Shown piece after piece: positions 34,372 to 43,230 of a stretch of 64,000 nt of DNA. Within the stretch, counting starts at the first letter, position 1; every line of letters starts with the position of its first letter. The notes beneath the pieces were generated by a model. It ran no database searches. It saw nothing but the letters and a program-made list of their open reading frames with translations, and was not told the DNA's origin. This stretch comes from an uncultured Opitutaceae bacterium (GTDB lineage Bacteria > Verrucomicrobiota > Verrucomicrobiia > Opitutales > Opitutaceae), in contig CAIYUN010000074.1 of NCBI GenBank assembly GCA_903929355.1, positions 1-64,000 on the forward strand, written 5' to 3'. The translations under genes were made by a program, and so were the position numbers.

Positions 34372-35603
34372 ACAACGACAACAGATTCAAAGTGCTGGAC
34401 GGAGGGAAGAAGGACTGGCCGACGCCGATGCTGCCGGGGGTGCGGACCGAGCCGCATTCGCCGGACGCGGAGGCGCAACTGCTGGCAACTTGCCTGATCG
34501 ACGGCCGGAGCGTCATGGCGAAATGCGTGGCGGCGGGGCTCAAGCCGGCGGCGTTTTACGAGCGGCCCAACCAGATCATATTTGAGCGGCTGTTGGAGAT
34601 GCATGCGCACGGGGTGGAGATTGACCTGTCGACGCTGGCGGAGGAGTTGCGGACGGCAAAGCAGCTGGATGAGGTGGGCAGCTTCAACTACCTCATGCAG
34701 GTGAGCAAACAGGTGCCGACGACGGCGCAGGTGGAATACTTTCTGGAAAGGGTGAAATACCTTTGGGAAATGCGAAGGGGCATCACGCTGGCTAGCCTGT
34801 TCATCGAGGACATGTACACGAGCACGGACGGGCGGGAAGGCCTGATGGAACGGGCTGGCGCGCTGGGGCAACGGCTCATCACCTTTGGCCGGAAGCACGA
34901 GACGAAAACCCTGGTGGAGAGGGTGACGGAGGTGGAGCGCGACACGGTGGAGCGGATCGAGGAGCGCGAGGACAGGAGCAAGTGGCTCTACACCGGGCTG
35001 AAGAAGTTTGACGAGCACTTCCGGCCATTTGGCTGCCAGCGGGAGGACCATCTCATCAACATCATGGGTGGATCGTCGCAGGGCAAAAGCGCGATCCTCC
35101 GACAGTTTTCCAACGGGTTTCTCCATGCGGGAAAGCGCGGGCTGGTGTTCACGCGGGAGACGAGCATTGAGGGCTGGATCGAGCAGGCCGCAGCGAGTTG
35201 GTGCGGGATCGACCTGATGAACCCCGGCGGCACGCCGCTGGCGGAAAAGAAGAAATTCATCGACGAGTGCGCTTGGCTGCGGGAGAAGGCGGCGGGCAAG
35301 CTCCTGTGGTGTGTCCAGCACGAGCGAGAGGCCCCACTGGCGAGCGTCCTGGACATCGAGGCACGCTACCGGGCACATGTGAACCGCTTTGGGCCGATGG
35401 ATTATGTGAGCGTGGACTACCTCCAGCTCTTCGACGCCTCGAAGCGCTGCTCCAACCGACAGGAGGAGATTTCGGACATTTCCATCCGGCTCCAGGGGTT
35501 GTGCCGGGAGTCGGACAACGTGTGGCTGGTGGCCTCGCAGATGGTCGTGTTACAAAGGTGGGGATTTGCACTGCGGCACCTGCGGTACTCGAAGCAAAGC
35601 TAG
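34368..35603 (+). CDS. DnaB-like replicative helicase, C-terminus replaced
   Basis: 411 residues from ATG 34368 behind AAGGAGG. DnaB N-terminal domain (SPDAEAQLLATCLIDGRSVM, FYERPNQIIFERL, LAEELRTAKQLDEVG), then the helicase core with Walker A IMGGSSQGKSA, RETSIEGWIEQA, and Walker B YVSVDYLQLF, and the arginine-region NRQEEISDISIRLQGL. After VWLVASQM the sequence leaves the family (normally SQLNR..E.R..P.L.DLRESG) and ends in 20 unrelated residues. About 80-100 C-terminal residues are lost at a junction near 35548, so activity is doubtful. Confidence 0.78.
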   Translation: MNNDNRFKVLDGGKKDWPTPMLPGVRTEPHSPDAEAQLLATCLIDGRSVMAKCVAAGLKPAAFYERPNQIIFERLLEMHAHGVEIDLSTLAEELRTAKQLDEVGSFNYLMQVSKQVPTTAQVEYFLERVKYLWEMRRGITLASLFIEDMYTSTDGREGLMERAGALGQRLITFGRKHETKTLVERVTEVERDTVERIEEREDRSKWLYTGLKKFDEHFRPFGCQREDHLINIMGGSSQGKSAILRQFSNGFLHAGKRGLVFTRETSIEGWIEQAAASWCGIDLMNPGGTPLAEKKKFIDECAWLREKAAGKLLWCVQHEREAPLASVLDIEARYRAHVNRFGPMDYVSVDYLQLFDASKRCSNRQEEISDISIRLQGLCRESDNVWLVASQMVVLQRWGFALRHLRYSKQS

Positions 35604-35923
35604 TTGCTCACAAGGTCGCATCCAAAACATACTGGCTGGATTTAGGCGTTATTTGCTATCTACTTTCTCTTTTGGCAGTCGTCACAGCCTCCATAGCACT
35701 GGCAATACTAGCCTATCATACGGTTGGCCCTATGAATGTTAATCGTCGAGCGGCATTCCGAGCTGAACTCGTGAAAATCGAGCGATCTTGCGCGTGGACG
35801 TCTGGTGAGTGGATCTTTGCCGACGATATGCGGCGGCGGTGGAATGACATCCAAAACACCCCGAAGGACATCGCTCTGCTGACCAACTATCTTCTAACGG
35901 CGTACCGCAAAACCCGTGGCTAG
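35549..35923 (+). pseudogene. N-terminally truncated membrane protein fragment
   Basis: In a different frame from the helicase, recognisable protein sequence starts around 35549 (RVTKVGICTAAPAVLEAKLV), has one strong membrane helix (LGVICYLLSLLAVVTASIAL) and a soluble tail (ERSCAWTSGEWIFADDMRRR). It has no start of its own and merges into the antisense-like frame of the helicase upstream. It appears to be the 3' part of another gene joined by the event that truncated the helicase. Family unknown. Confidence 0.45.
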
Positions 35924-36015
35924 GCTTTCGCCTATTTGATCCATGGCTAATTTCGAAGGCGGCACTCTTGCACTTGCCACCCACCATCCTTCCCCATTTC
36001 TTTCACGGACGCCCT

Positions 36016-36441
36016 ATGATCACTGACAAACTCAAAGAACTCGCCCAGTTGAAAGCCCAAGCCGCCAAGCTGGAGGCATCCCTCGAAGCTGCGCGTCCCG
36101 CCGCCCTGGCCGCGCTTCCGGCGGAATATGGCTTCGACAGCCTGTCCGCCTTCATCAAGGCCTTGAAACAGGCCGCCACCGCGAAGCCGGCGGCGAAGCG
36201 AGGGCCGAAGGCCAAGGCCGCCAAACCGGCCAAGCGTAAGCGGGCAAAGGTCACCGATGAGATCAGGGCGGCCGTGAAGGCCGCTCTTGAACAGGGGAAG
36301 AAAGCCAAGGCCATCGCGAAGGAGGTTGGAATCTCCCCGGCTAGTGTGAATGTGCTGAAGAAGGCGTTGGGGCTGACGAAGCCGCGTGGAGTCGCTCCCG
36401 CCGCTCCGGAGGTCTCGCCAGAACCACCAGTGCAGGGTTAA
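36016..36441 (+). CDS. Lys/Ala-rich nucleoid- or HTH-type DNA-binding protein
   Basis: 141 residues from ATG 36016. The N-terminal ~30 residues form an alpha-helical coiled-coil-like segment (LKELAQLKAQAAKLEASLEA); then an AT-hook-like basic stretch (KRGPKAKAAKPAKRKRAKV) and a C-terminal helix-turn-helix (GKKAKAIAKEVGISPASVNV then LKKALGL). The overall plan resembles H-NS-like or histone-like proteins of mobile elements, which silence foreign DNA. Similarity to a named family was not established. Confidence 0.55.
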   Translation: MITDKLKELAQLKAQAAKLEASLEAARPAALAALPAEYGFDSLSAFIKALKQAATAKPAAKRGPKAKAAKPAKRKRAKVTDEIRAAVKAALEQGKKAKAIAKEVGISPASVNVLKKALGLTKPRGVAPAAPEVSPEPPVQG

Positions 36442-36453
36442 GGCGGCGTTGGA

Positions 36454-37056
36454 ATGGAGCAGCGCTCGTTCAACCTGAAGGCCCGCCTGAGAGAGGCACG
36501 AAAGAACCTCGTGCCTGCGATCTCAGCGGCCGAGCTGGGTCGGAAGCTCGTCCCGGCCAACCTGCCAGATTTCAAGTCGGCCCATGCATCCATGTTGGAG
36601 CTGGGCTACCGGTACGCCACCTGGTCGGAAGTCGAGGCGCTCGCCCAAGTACTGAACGTTGATCCGTATTGGTTGGCAAACAAGGAACGCCCCGCGCCAT
36701 CCGTGCCGCGGGCGCGTGACGTTGTTTGGCACGCCGAAGTGCAGGCGATCAAGCCGAAGGTGGTGCCGGTGGCCACCCCGGCATCGGTGCCGACACCCGC
36801 ACTCGCCCGACCTGCGGCGACGCCGATCACACCGCCAGCACCACCAGCCGCGCCGCCCGACCTAACCCCGGCCGAGGTCCCTGTGCTCGTGCTGGGCGGC
36901 GAAATCGAGTTCCGGCGGAAGATGGTGGAAGAGCTGGCCCGCACCTTGGTCAAATTGGGTGACACCCGGCTGAAGCCGTTTGAGTGGCGGTCCTGGCGGG
37001 AGCACGAGAAGAAGATCCGGGCGGCGGCCGTGGGCCTCGTGGCATTGCCAGAGTAA
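36454..37056 (+). CDS. XRE-like regulator with Pro-rich linker
   Basis: 200 residues, starting 12 bases after the previous stop. The first ~80 residues look like a repressor HTH (LREARKNLVPAISAAELGRK, EVEALAQVLNVDPYWLANKE). A Pro/Ala linker and a C-terminal helical domain (EFRRKMVEELARTLVKLGD) follow. Probably co-transcribed with the preceding DNA-binding gene. Target unknown. Confidence 0.55.
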   Translation: MEQRSFNLKARLREARKNLVPAISAAELGRKLVPANLPDFKSAHASMLELGYRYATWSEVEALAQVLNVDPYWLANKERPAPSVPRARDVVWHAEVQAIKPKVVPVATPASVPTPALARPAATPITPPAPPAAPPDLTPAEVPVLVLGGEIEFRRKMVEELARTLVKLGDTRLKPFEWRSWREHEKKIRAAAVGLVALPE

Positions 37057-37107
37057 GGGTGCCCGAATCCCGGTTGACCAATGCGGCGTTGTGCCTACGG
37101 TAGCGGC

Positions 37108-37326
37108 GTGACGATTCTCCGCAAACAACTTGAGCGTTGGCGCCGCCAACGGAACGCTGTCGCTTACGCGAAGGCCTTCCACACGGAGAGTCGTGCACGC
37201 GTCGCGCAGCTCGCGGACTCCGGCCAAGGGCACGTCGCCTTGAAGGAAAACCTCGCATTGATGGGGATAAACTCCGCGAAAGCCGAGCGTCCGCGTTTGG
37301 TGACGATCGGCGGGGTCCGCTATTGA
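37108..37326 (+). CDS. Small basic protein paired with a nucleotidyltransferase-like gene
   Basis: 72 residues from GTG 37108; the ATG at 37081 adds nine residues that look less natural. TILRKQLERWRRQRNAVAYA is strongly basic and helical; HVALKENLALMGINSAK could be a small HTH. Its stop overlaps the TTG start of the next gene (TTGA), so the two are coupled, as antitoxin and toxin genes often are. No family was recognised. Confidence 0.5.
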   Translation: MTILRKQLERWRRQRNAVAYAKAFHTESRARVAQLADSGQGHVALKENLALMGINSAKAERPRLVTIGGVRY

Positions 37327-38072
37327 GCGATCCGACATATCCTTACGACTACCGGATCATTGCCGGGAGTGACGTCCGCCCGACCATTGTTGGCGGACAG
37401 GCCGTCAATCTTTGGGCCATTACGTTTCTCGAAGACGGTGACCCACCGCTCTCGACCAAGTATGCGAGCGATGATTTGGACGTCCTTAGCGGGCCGCGCG
37501 TGCTCGAATTCCTCAAGGGCCTTGAGCCCGGATGGCGGGTCGAGAAGACCCCGTTTTGGAATTTCGGTGACGGACGCCAGGCAGTCGCTTACGGAATTTC
37601 GCACGACCAGCGCAAGCTACTGGTTGAAGTTCTCACTTCCGTCCATGGCCTTGATCCGCACGACCTGAAAGCCATCGAAGAAATCGAATACGCAGGCGTC
37701 ACCTATCGCCTGCTCGACCCCATCGTGCTGTTGAAGGCGAAGGCCGCCAATGTTCGCGACTTCGACCAAGACGGCATCCCGCCGCGTCACGACCGCACGC
37801 ACCTCAAACTCGTCGCTCGGTGCTGGCCACTTTACCTGCGCCGGGTTCACGCCGCGTCGGTTGATAAATCCGAGGACGCCCAGAAAGCCGCGGCGGGGGT
37901 ATTCTCCCGTGCTTTCGACACGCTCCAACACCGCAAAACGGCAGAAGTCCTGGCGGATGAAAACATCGATCGCACGGCGCTCATGCCGTCCGAATTTGGC
38001 GAATCGCCCAACGAAAAGATCCGCAATGCCTATCGCCATCAGATGCCTCGCCTGCGGGTTGGCAAAGTTTGA
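37323..38072 (+). CDS. Nucleotidyltransferase-like protein, possible toxin
   Basis: 249 residues from TTG 37323. VRPTIVGGQAVNLWAITFLE followed by ASDDLDVLSG resembles the G-G-x-A-x...D-x-D layout of AbiEii/MNT-type nucleotidyltransferases; VTYRLLDPIVLLKAKAANVR has the Lys-rich helix often seen at L-P-x-L-x-x-x-K in that family. The upstream 72-aa coupled gene is a candidate antitoxin or regulator. An abortive infection or TA role is inferred from fold-like motifs and pairing only. Confidence 0.5.
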   Translation: MSDPTYPYDYRIIAGSDVRPTIVGGQAVNLWAITFLEDGDPPLSTKYASDDLDVLSGPRVLEFLKGLEPGWRVEKTPFWNFGDGRQAVAYGISHDQRKLLVEVLTSVHGLDPHDLKAIEEIEYAGVTYRLLDPIVLLKAKAANVRDFDQDGIPPRHDRTHLKLVARCWPLYLRRVHAASVDKSEDAQKAAAGVFSRAFDTLQHRKTAEVLADENIDRTALMPSEFGESPNEKIRNAYRHQMPRLRVGKV

Positions 38073-38080
38073 ACGGTGGA

Positions 38081-38647
38081 TCAGCGCGGCTTGGAACCGT
38101 GCTGAATCAGGCGGCGCGCCCCTTGGCGGACCTTGGACGAAAGCTCCCTGCTGTATTCGCCCGCCATGGCCCGCTTGACGCTCGCGATGATGTTGGAGGT
38201 CGGACTGCCGCAGCGACTGTGATACTCCGCGCAGTAGTGGACCGTGATGCCGGCGCGCTTGCAGACGGACTCGTAGTAGCCGGATTCGTCGGAATCCTGA
38301 GACCGGCCCCACCGGTTGATGTCGTAGGTGAGGATGCACTGGAAGGAGGCGTTGCCGGACTCGACGGTGGCGACCATCCGCTGGAGGCTCTCCCCGCCCT
38401 TGACCTTAAAGCCGCTCTTACCGGCATCGGTGAAGACCTCGATGATCTCCATGTTCCGCCGGGCGGCGTACTTCCTGATGCAGTCGAGCTGCTTCTCGAT
38501 CCAGGGATTGTGGTGTTCGGTGGACTTCGCGACGAGGCCCTCGGCTGTCGTCGATGAGGACAAAGTCGTTGCTGAGCGGACATAGGCCACGACCGGAATC
38601 GGCGTGACCGGAGCTTTGGCGGCGGTTGGTGGGGTCGGTAGTTTCAT
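38081..38647 (-). pseudogene. Truncated serine recombinase (copy 2)
   Basis: 188 residues homologous to the N-terminal catalytic domain of the intact recombinase at 40631-42199 (EIIEVFTDAGKSGFKVKGGE, RAMAGEYSRELSSKVRQGA). It ends where the recombinase/zinc-ribbon part should start. Between VAYVR and STEH, where the catalytic Ser follows, there is a 17-residue insertion (SATTLSSSTTAEGLVAK) that should disrupt the active site. Likely a dead fragment. Confidence 0.8.
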
Positions 38648-38871
38648 GGGAAAATGGGGCTCGGAGATTATGCCGGGATTGGGAATGCGAGGGTGGAGTC
38701 GCCGTCAGCCGGAAGCTGCACCCGAACCACAAAAGAACGTAATTCCACCAGACCTTGCGGTCTCGTGCCCGTATTCGCCTCGCGGCTTTGGACGTTGCGG
38801 CGTATGGGTGCCAGCCCGTTGAACTATTTGGTGACAGTGTGGTTCGGGTGAAATTGCTTCCTGATTACGGC
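38648..38871. other. Spacer between recombinase fragment and ParB gene
   Basis: No gene supported. Short and without clear repeats. Confidence 0.3.
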
Positions 38872-39750
38872 TCAGAGGACCTCCATCGCCACCAGCTCCT
38901 GAAACTCCTCCATCAGTTCAGGATACCGGGTGGCGATGAATTTTTTGACCTTCGGGTTGTCCAAAAGGCGCTTCACATGGCGTTGGGTGGTGTTCAGGTG
39001 CAGGGAGTTTTCCCCGAACTGATCTTCGATGCCGCGGAAATCCCGCTCCAGGGTCTCCGTCTCCTGCCGCATCCGGGCCTGCTCCTCCTCGGAGATACCC
39101 TTGCCCACCTCCGCTATGGTGTCGTTGACAAGCTGATCGGTGGGGGTGCCCACAATGAGGGCCTCGACGTAGGCCCAGGTGAAGTTGCCACCACTGACCA
39201 TGAGCTGGGCCATGTCGATCTGGCGGATCGCCTTGACCTTCTTCAGCAGCCGGAGCGCCGCGGATGAGATGGGTTTGTCCTTCAGGATTTCGATGGCCTC
39301 AGCATGGATGCCTTCCAGCAGGTTCCGGCCTGCCTTCACTTTGGCCGGCTCCCCGCCGAGCGCACGGGCGATTTGCTCGGGCGACACGCCCTGGGTGATG
39401 GCCCGCTCGATCATCGCGTGTTCTTGGATGACGGAGAGGTTGTTGGTTTTGTCGTTGTAGGTGAAGGCGTCCTGCTCGGTGGCCACGAGGCAGAGCGCCT
39501 CCTTGATGCCCAGCTCCAGCAGCACGGCCAGCCGCAGATGGCCGTCAAGCATGATGAACTTTCCCGCCGCCCCTCGCTGGGGATATACCACCATGGGTTC
39601 GATCAGCCCAACCTCCTTGATCGAGGACCGCACTGCCTTATATTTGCCGAAGGCATTGTCGCCGGCTTTCACCTGCCTGATCGGCATGATGCTGTCGAGC
39701 GACAGCACGCGGGCCGCGGGCTCGAAAACGCTGCGAATCTTGGCGCTCAT
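38872..39750 (-). CDS. ParB/RepB-like protein, second of the recombinase module
   Basis: 292 residues from ATG 39750, overlapping the stop of the gene before it (ATGA). A ParB N-terminal type domain: YKAVRSSIKEVGLIEPMVVY, FIMLDGHLRLAVLLELGIKE; then an HTH-like VSPEQIARALGGEPAKVKAG. The C-terminal ~120 residues (LMVSGGNFTWAYVEALIVGT) are family-specific. Two ParB-like proteins directly after a large serine recombinase form a recurrent gene trio in mobile elements; the ParBs may direct the recombinase or bind its site, but no function is proven. Confidence 0.75.
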   Translation of the reverse strand: MSAKIRSVFEPAARVLSLDSIMPIRQVKAGDNAFGKYKAVRSSIKEVGLIEPMVVYPQRGAAGKFIMLDGHLRLAVLLELGIKEALCLVATEQDAFTYNDKTNNLSVIQEHAMIERAITQGVSPEQIARALGGEPAKVKAGRNLLEGIHAEAIEILKDKPISSAALRLLKKVKAIRQIDMAQLMVSGGNFTWAYVEALIVGTPTDQLVNDTIAEVGKGISEEEQARMRQETETLERDFRGIEDQFGENSLHLNTTQRHVKRLLDNPKVKKFIATRYPELMEEFQELVAMEVL

Positions 39751-40634
39751 GCGGATTTCCTCGCTCTTTCCGCCAAGAACTTTGGCATGGTTTGAAGCCC
39801 CTCGGCCCGGAGGAGGTTGACGAAATCTTCGTCGGCGACGAGCAGGTTGAATGCCGCCGCCAGCGAGAGGAGCTTGGCCTCGCACAGTTTGGCCTTCCGC
39901 ACCATGATCTTCTTGCGGTGGGTGTCCTGCTTGTAGGCGTAGATCACTCTTTCCGCCGAAGTGCTGGTTTGATGGCTGCGCCGATGAGGGTCGAGGTTCT
40001 TTCCAAAGTGTTTCCTCTGCTCAACGATCCGTTTGAACGCGGTGAGGGTCCGCTGTTTGAGCTCCTTCTTTTCATAGGCCTCCATCAGGATGCGTTGGGA
40101 CTCGTCATCGTTGAGGCCGGAAATCTGGGCCGCGATGGTCACGGGCAGGCGCCCGTTGAGGACGGCCTGCAAAAGGCGCTCCTCCCCGGTTCTCAGCATG
40201 GTCAGGATGGTTCGGACGTAGCTCTCTGACAGGCCCGTCGTGCGGGCGATCTCGGCCCGGTCCTGCCCCTGATCCTTCATCCATTGGATCGTTTTGACCT
40301 GGTCGATGGCATGCACGCGCCGCCGGGCGATGTTTTCGATCAAGCTGGCCAGCAGGGCATCGGTCGCGGACAGCCCGCGCACGAAGGCGGGGATTTCCGT
40401 TTCGCCCAATCGTTGGAAGGCCTCCAGCCGTCCCTGACCGCACACAAGGTCAAACCTCTCCCCGCCGTCGGGTCCTGGCTTGGCCATGGTCACGGTGATG
40501 GGCTTTTTGAGCCCGGCTTTTTCGATGCTCTCCACGATGCGCGCGTACTTCTTTTTCTCCCGCACCCGTGGGTTCACGATGCGGATGCGGTCCACGGGAA
40601 TCAGGCGGATTTGGTGTTCGTCGGGTGTTTTCAT
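39747..40634 (-). CDS. Plasmid partitioning RepB-like ParB protein
   Basis: 295 residues. ParB domain IRLIPVDRIRIVNPRVREKK, FDLVCGQGRLEAFQRLGETE, LIENIARR; HTH GQDRAEIARTTGLSESYVRT. The C-terminus (KAKLCEAKLLSLAAAFNLLV, LLRAEGLQTMPKFLAER) is typical of RepB C-terminal-domain proteins. Overlaps the recombinase stop (40631-40634) and the next ParB start (39747-39750), so the three genes form a tightly coupled operon. Confidence 0.82.
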   Translation of the reverse strand: MKTPDEHQIRLIPVDRIRIVNPRVREKKKYARIVESIEKAGLKKPITVTMAKPGPDGGERFDLVCGQGRLEAFQRLGETEIPAFVRGLSATDALLASLIENIARRRVHAIDQVKTIQWMKDQGQDRAEIARTTGLSESYVRTILTMLRTGEERLLQAVLNGRLPVTIAAQISGLNDDESQRILMEAYEKKELKQRTLTAFKRIVEQRKHFGKNLDPHRRSHQTSTSAERVIYAYKQDTHRKKIMVRKAKLCEAKLLSLAAAFNLLVADEDFVNLLRAEGLQTMPKFLAERARKSA

Positions 40635-42199
40635 GCGGCTGCCTCCACTGCGATGCGTTCGGCCATCTGGAAGAAAAACTCTAGGTCTTCAAAGCGATAT
40701 GAGTCCAACGCGGCATGGTTGTTCTCGAAAAGGCGCACCCGCGGCTGAATGCGGTCGAGCGCGGGCAACAGGTAGTAGTCCTTGATCGCCTCGTTGGTCT
40801 CGTCCATGCGGACCGCGATGGTGAGGTCCGGACAGAGACTCTCATCAAAACGGAGGAGCCACCGGCGGATGCCGGTTTCGGTGCGGAGGCAGCGGGAAAG
40901 CACCAGTGAGACGGTGAGCTCATGGTCGAGGATGAGCAGTTCGGTGTCGGGATCGCGATCCACCTTGACCCCCAACCCCGACAGCCGGGTGATGACGTCC
41001 TGCACGATGGCGGGGTGCCGCTCGCGGAGGTTACGGTTGACGGCGAGGAAGGCGTAGTTGGTCCGCGGCGAGTAGCCGATAAGCTCATAGGCGCGCACCA
41101 GGCTGCCGAAGCGATGGCGGAACACCGCGCTCGACGGCATCTCCTCCTGCTCGTCAATCAGGACGCCAGAAACCCGGCCATGGTTCGACCACAGTTCCTT
41201 CAGCCGCTGGAGCATTTCCTCATTGGTGAAGCGCCGCGCATGGGCCAGGATCAGCTCCTGCGCACGGGTGAAGAGCTCAGGTTCCACGATGGGGGGAAAC
41301 GCGCCGTCGTTGCGAATCCACATCTCCGGCGGATTCTCGACGTGCTTTTTCTTCAATTTGAACGAGGTCCGGTGGTAGATGTTGTTGCCGATATATTTCT
41401 CGTTGCTGAGGATCTGCTGGACGGTGCCGCGCGTCCAAGGGCGCCCGAAGTCGGTGAGGATTTGGCGGGCGTTGAGGAGGTCGGCGATCTCGCGCTCGGA
41501 CTTCCCTTGGTCCAGGAAAAGGCTGTAAATTTCCCGGACGATGACCTGCTCCTCCTCCGGGCCGGGAACGAGGACCACCCGGTCGGTCTGGAGGCTCTTA
41601 TGCTCGCCGACCTTGAGGGTGCCCTTGGCCTGGCCCGCTTGGTCAATCAGCATCCGCCGCAAGCCGTAACCGGCGGACCCGCCCTGCTTGAATCCGAGCT
41701 GGATCAGACGGCAGGCCCCCTGGAAGACCTTGGACGAAAGTTCCCGGCTGTATTCGCCCGCCATGGACCGCTTGACGCTCTTGATGATGTTGGAAGTCGG
41801 GCTGCCGTCGTTCTCGAACTGCTCCGCGCAGTAGTGGACGTTGATGCCGGCGCGCTTGCAGATGTATTCGTAATAGCCGCTTTCATCGGCGTCCTGAAAC
41901 CGACCCCACCGGCTGACATCGTAGGCGAGGATGCACTTGAAAGCGGCGTTGCCGGCCTCGACGGTGGCGATCATTCGCTGGAGACTTTCCCGGCCCTTGA
42001 CGTTGAGTCCGCTTTTGCCGGCATCGGTGAAGACCTCGATAATCTCCATGTTCCTCCGGGCGGCGTATTCCTTGATACGGTCGAGCTGGTTCTCGGTGGA
42101 ATACTGCTGGTGTTCGGTGGACATCCGGACGTAAGCCGCCGCCGGAGTGGGTGCGTCTGGAGCGGTGGCGACGGGGGTTGATGTTGCTGGCGGCTTCAT
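40631..42199 (-). CDS. Large serine recombinase
   Basis: 522 residues from ATG 42199, which matches the start of the two partial copies (MK/R-x-PTP..TA). Catalytic domain: AAYVRMSTEHQQYS with Ser27, DAGKSGLNVKGRESLQRMI, RSMAGEYSRELSSKV; then the recombinase domain (SIYSLFLDQGKSEREIADLL near DFGRPWTRGTVQQILSNEKY) and a long C-terminal region. Such enzymes cut and rejoin DNA through a phosphoserine link and can integrate or excise elements. It is the first gene of the recombinase-RepB-ParB operon. Confidence 0.88.
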   Translation of the reverse strand: MKPPATSTPVATAPDAPTPAAAYVRMSTEHQQYSTENQLDRIKEYAARRNMEIIEVFTDAGKSGLNVKGRESLQRMIATVEAGNAAFKCILAYDVSRWGRFQDADESGYYEYICKRAGINVHYCAEQFENDGSPTSNIIKSVKRSMAGEYSRELSSKVFQGACRLIQLGFKQGGSAGYGLRRMLIDQAGQAKGTLKVGEHKSLQTDRVVLVPGPEEEQVIVREIYSLFLDQGKSEREIADLLNARQILTDFGRPWTRGTVQQILSNEKYIGNNIYHRTSFKLKKKHVENPPEMWIRNDGAFPPIVEPELFTRAQELILAHARRFTNEEMLQRLKELWSNHGRVSGVLIDEQEEMPSSAVFRHRFGSLVRAYELIGYSPRTNYAFLAVNRNLRERHPAIVQDVITRLSGLGVKVDRDPDTELLILDHELTVSLVLSRCLRTETGIRRWLLRFDESLCPDLTIAVRMDETNEAIKDYYLLPALDRIQPRVRLFENNHAALDSYRFEDLEFFFQMAERIAVEAAA

Positions 42200-42430
42200 G
42201 GGCACGCCCATGGTCGCGGCGACCGCACCGCGGGGGGCGGGATCGGCGGGCAGAGTCTTCGTTGGTGATGTGTAGGAATTCACGTCCGCGCAGCATGGTC
42301 CGGCGCGGTGTTCCCGCGAACGAAACTTGTAACGCAACGAAAAGAGGCTCGGACCAACCCGCTTCCTAGAGTGAAAAACGTGTCAATCGAAACTTGTAAC
42401 GCAACGAATCTGGGCGCCGACGAGAATTTC
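42130..42430 (-). repeat. Recombinase 5' end plus remnant of the zinc-finger gene 3' end (repeat unit 1)
   Basis: This segment resembles 43231-43510: both read, leftward, from the end of a Cys-rich gene into the recombinase start. Around 42290-42425 a degraded reading (RFVALQVSIDTFFTLGSGLV) parallels the intact RFDALQANFDTLVTLGNELV of 43338-43820. TTGTAACGCAACGAA occurs twice here and in altered form in the other unit. Confidence 0.65.
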
Positions 42431-42569
42431 GCGTGAGGCCGAAACGCCGGGATTTCGGCGCTCGGCGTGCCAGAGGCGGCTCCGAAACCGGGGTGGCCAG
42501 CGCCTTCGAGCAGGAGCGATTGGTACAGCAGACTTGCCGGGCTGCCTTCGCCTCGCAAGCCTTCCTCCC

Positions 42570-43166
42570 ATGCTCGCAATGCCACTACCCCAGTCGCTGG
42601 ACGACCTGTTCGCCCATGCGAAAAGCTTCGCCGAGTTCTCGATGCGCACGCGGGGCAGGGTGCCGCTGGCGTTGTTCGCGCTCAGCCCGGAAGGTCCGCT
42701 CTTCTACGGCTCGTCCTCGATAGCCTGGCTGACCCCGCCGGACCCGATGGCTGACGAGAGGGAGAAGGACAGCTTCGCCTACAGCGCCGGACTGATCTGC
42801 ACCGTTCACAAAGCGACTGCCGTGGTGGTGGTCCTTGAGGCATCAATGCCTGTCACCACCCCCAGTCTGCCCTTAAACATTCTGGCGCCGCCGGGCCAGT
42901 CGTCCGACCGGCAGGAGATCGTCGTCCTCGCCGGCGAGAGTCGCATGAAGTCCGAGCAGAAGCTGCTTTCGATCGTCCGCATGGGCGGCTTATTCTCCAA
43001 CCTGGAGGAGTATTTCGGGCCGCCCGATGTCGGGCTTCTCGTCCGCTTCTCCCATTTTCTTCCACCCCAGTCGGTCACCCCTGCCATGCTCGCGACCGCG
43101 CGTGCGCACCTGGCTGCGCTCGGAATCAAAGCCGAGACGCTCCGCCGCGACTGGTCAGCCAATTGA
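42570..43166 (+). CDS. Protein of unknown function inside the recombinase module
   Basis: 198 residues from ATG 42570 (a TTG lies 12 codons upstream). MLAMPLPQSLDDLFAHAKSF, GRVPLALFALSPEGPLFYGS, HKATAVVVVLEASM, RQEIVVLAGESRMKSEQKLL. It appears to be a soluble alpha/beta protein; no family recognised. It is the only rightward gene in this part of island 2 and lies between two repeats of recombinase-module DNA, so it was probably captured by duplication or insertion. Confidence 0.55.
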   Translation: MLAMPLPQSLDDLFAHAKSFAEFSMRTRGRVPLALFALSPEGPLFYGSSSIAWLTPPDPMADEREKDSFAYSAGLICTVHKATAVVVVLEASMPVTTPSLPLNILAPPGQSSDRQEIVVLAGESRMKSEQKLLSIVRMGGLFSNLEEYFGPPDVGLLVRFSHFLPPQSVTPAMLATARAHLAALGIKAETLRRDWSAN

Positions 43167-43230
43167 CGCGGTCGCCAAACGAAGCGAAATGTGATTCCTC
43201 CCGCCAGTCGCGACTCTTGGTCGGCAGGCA

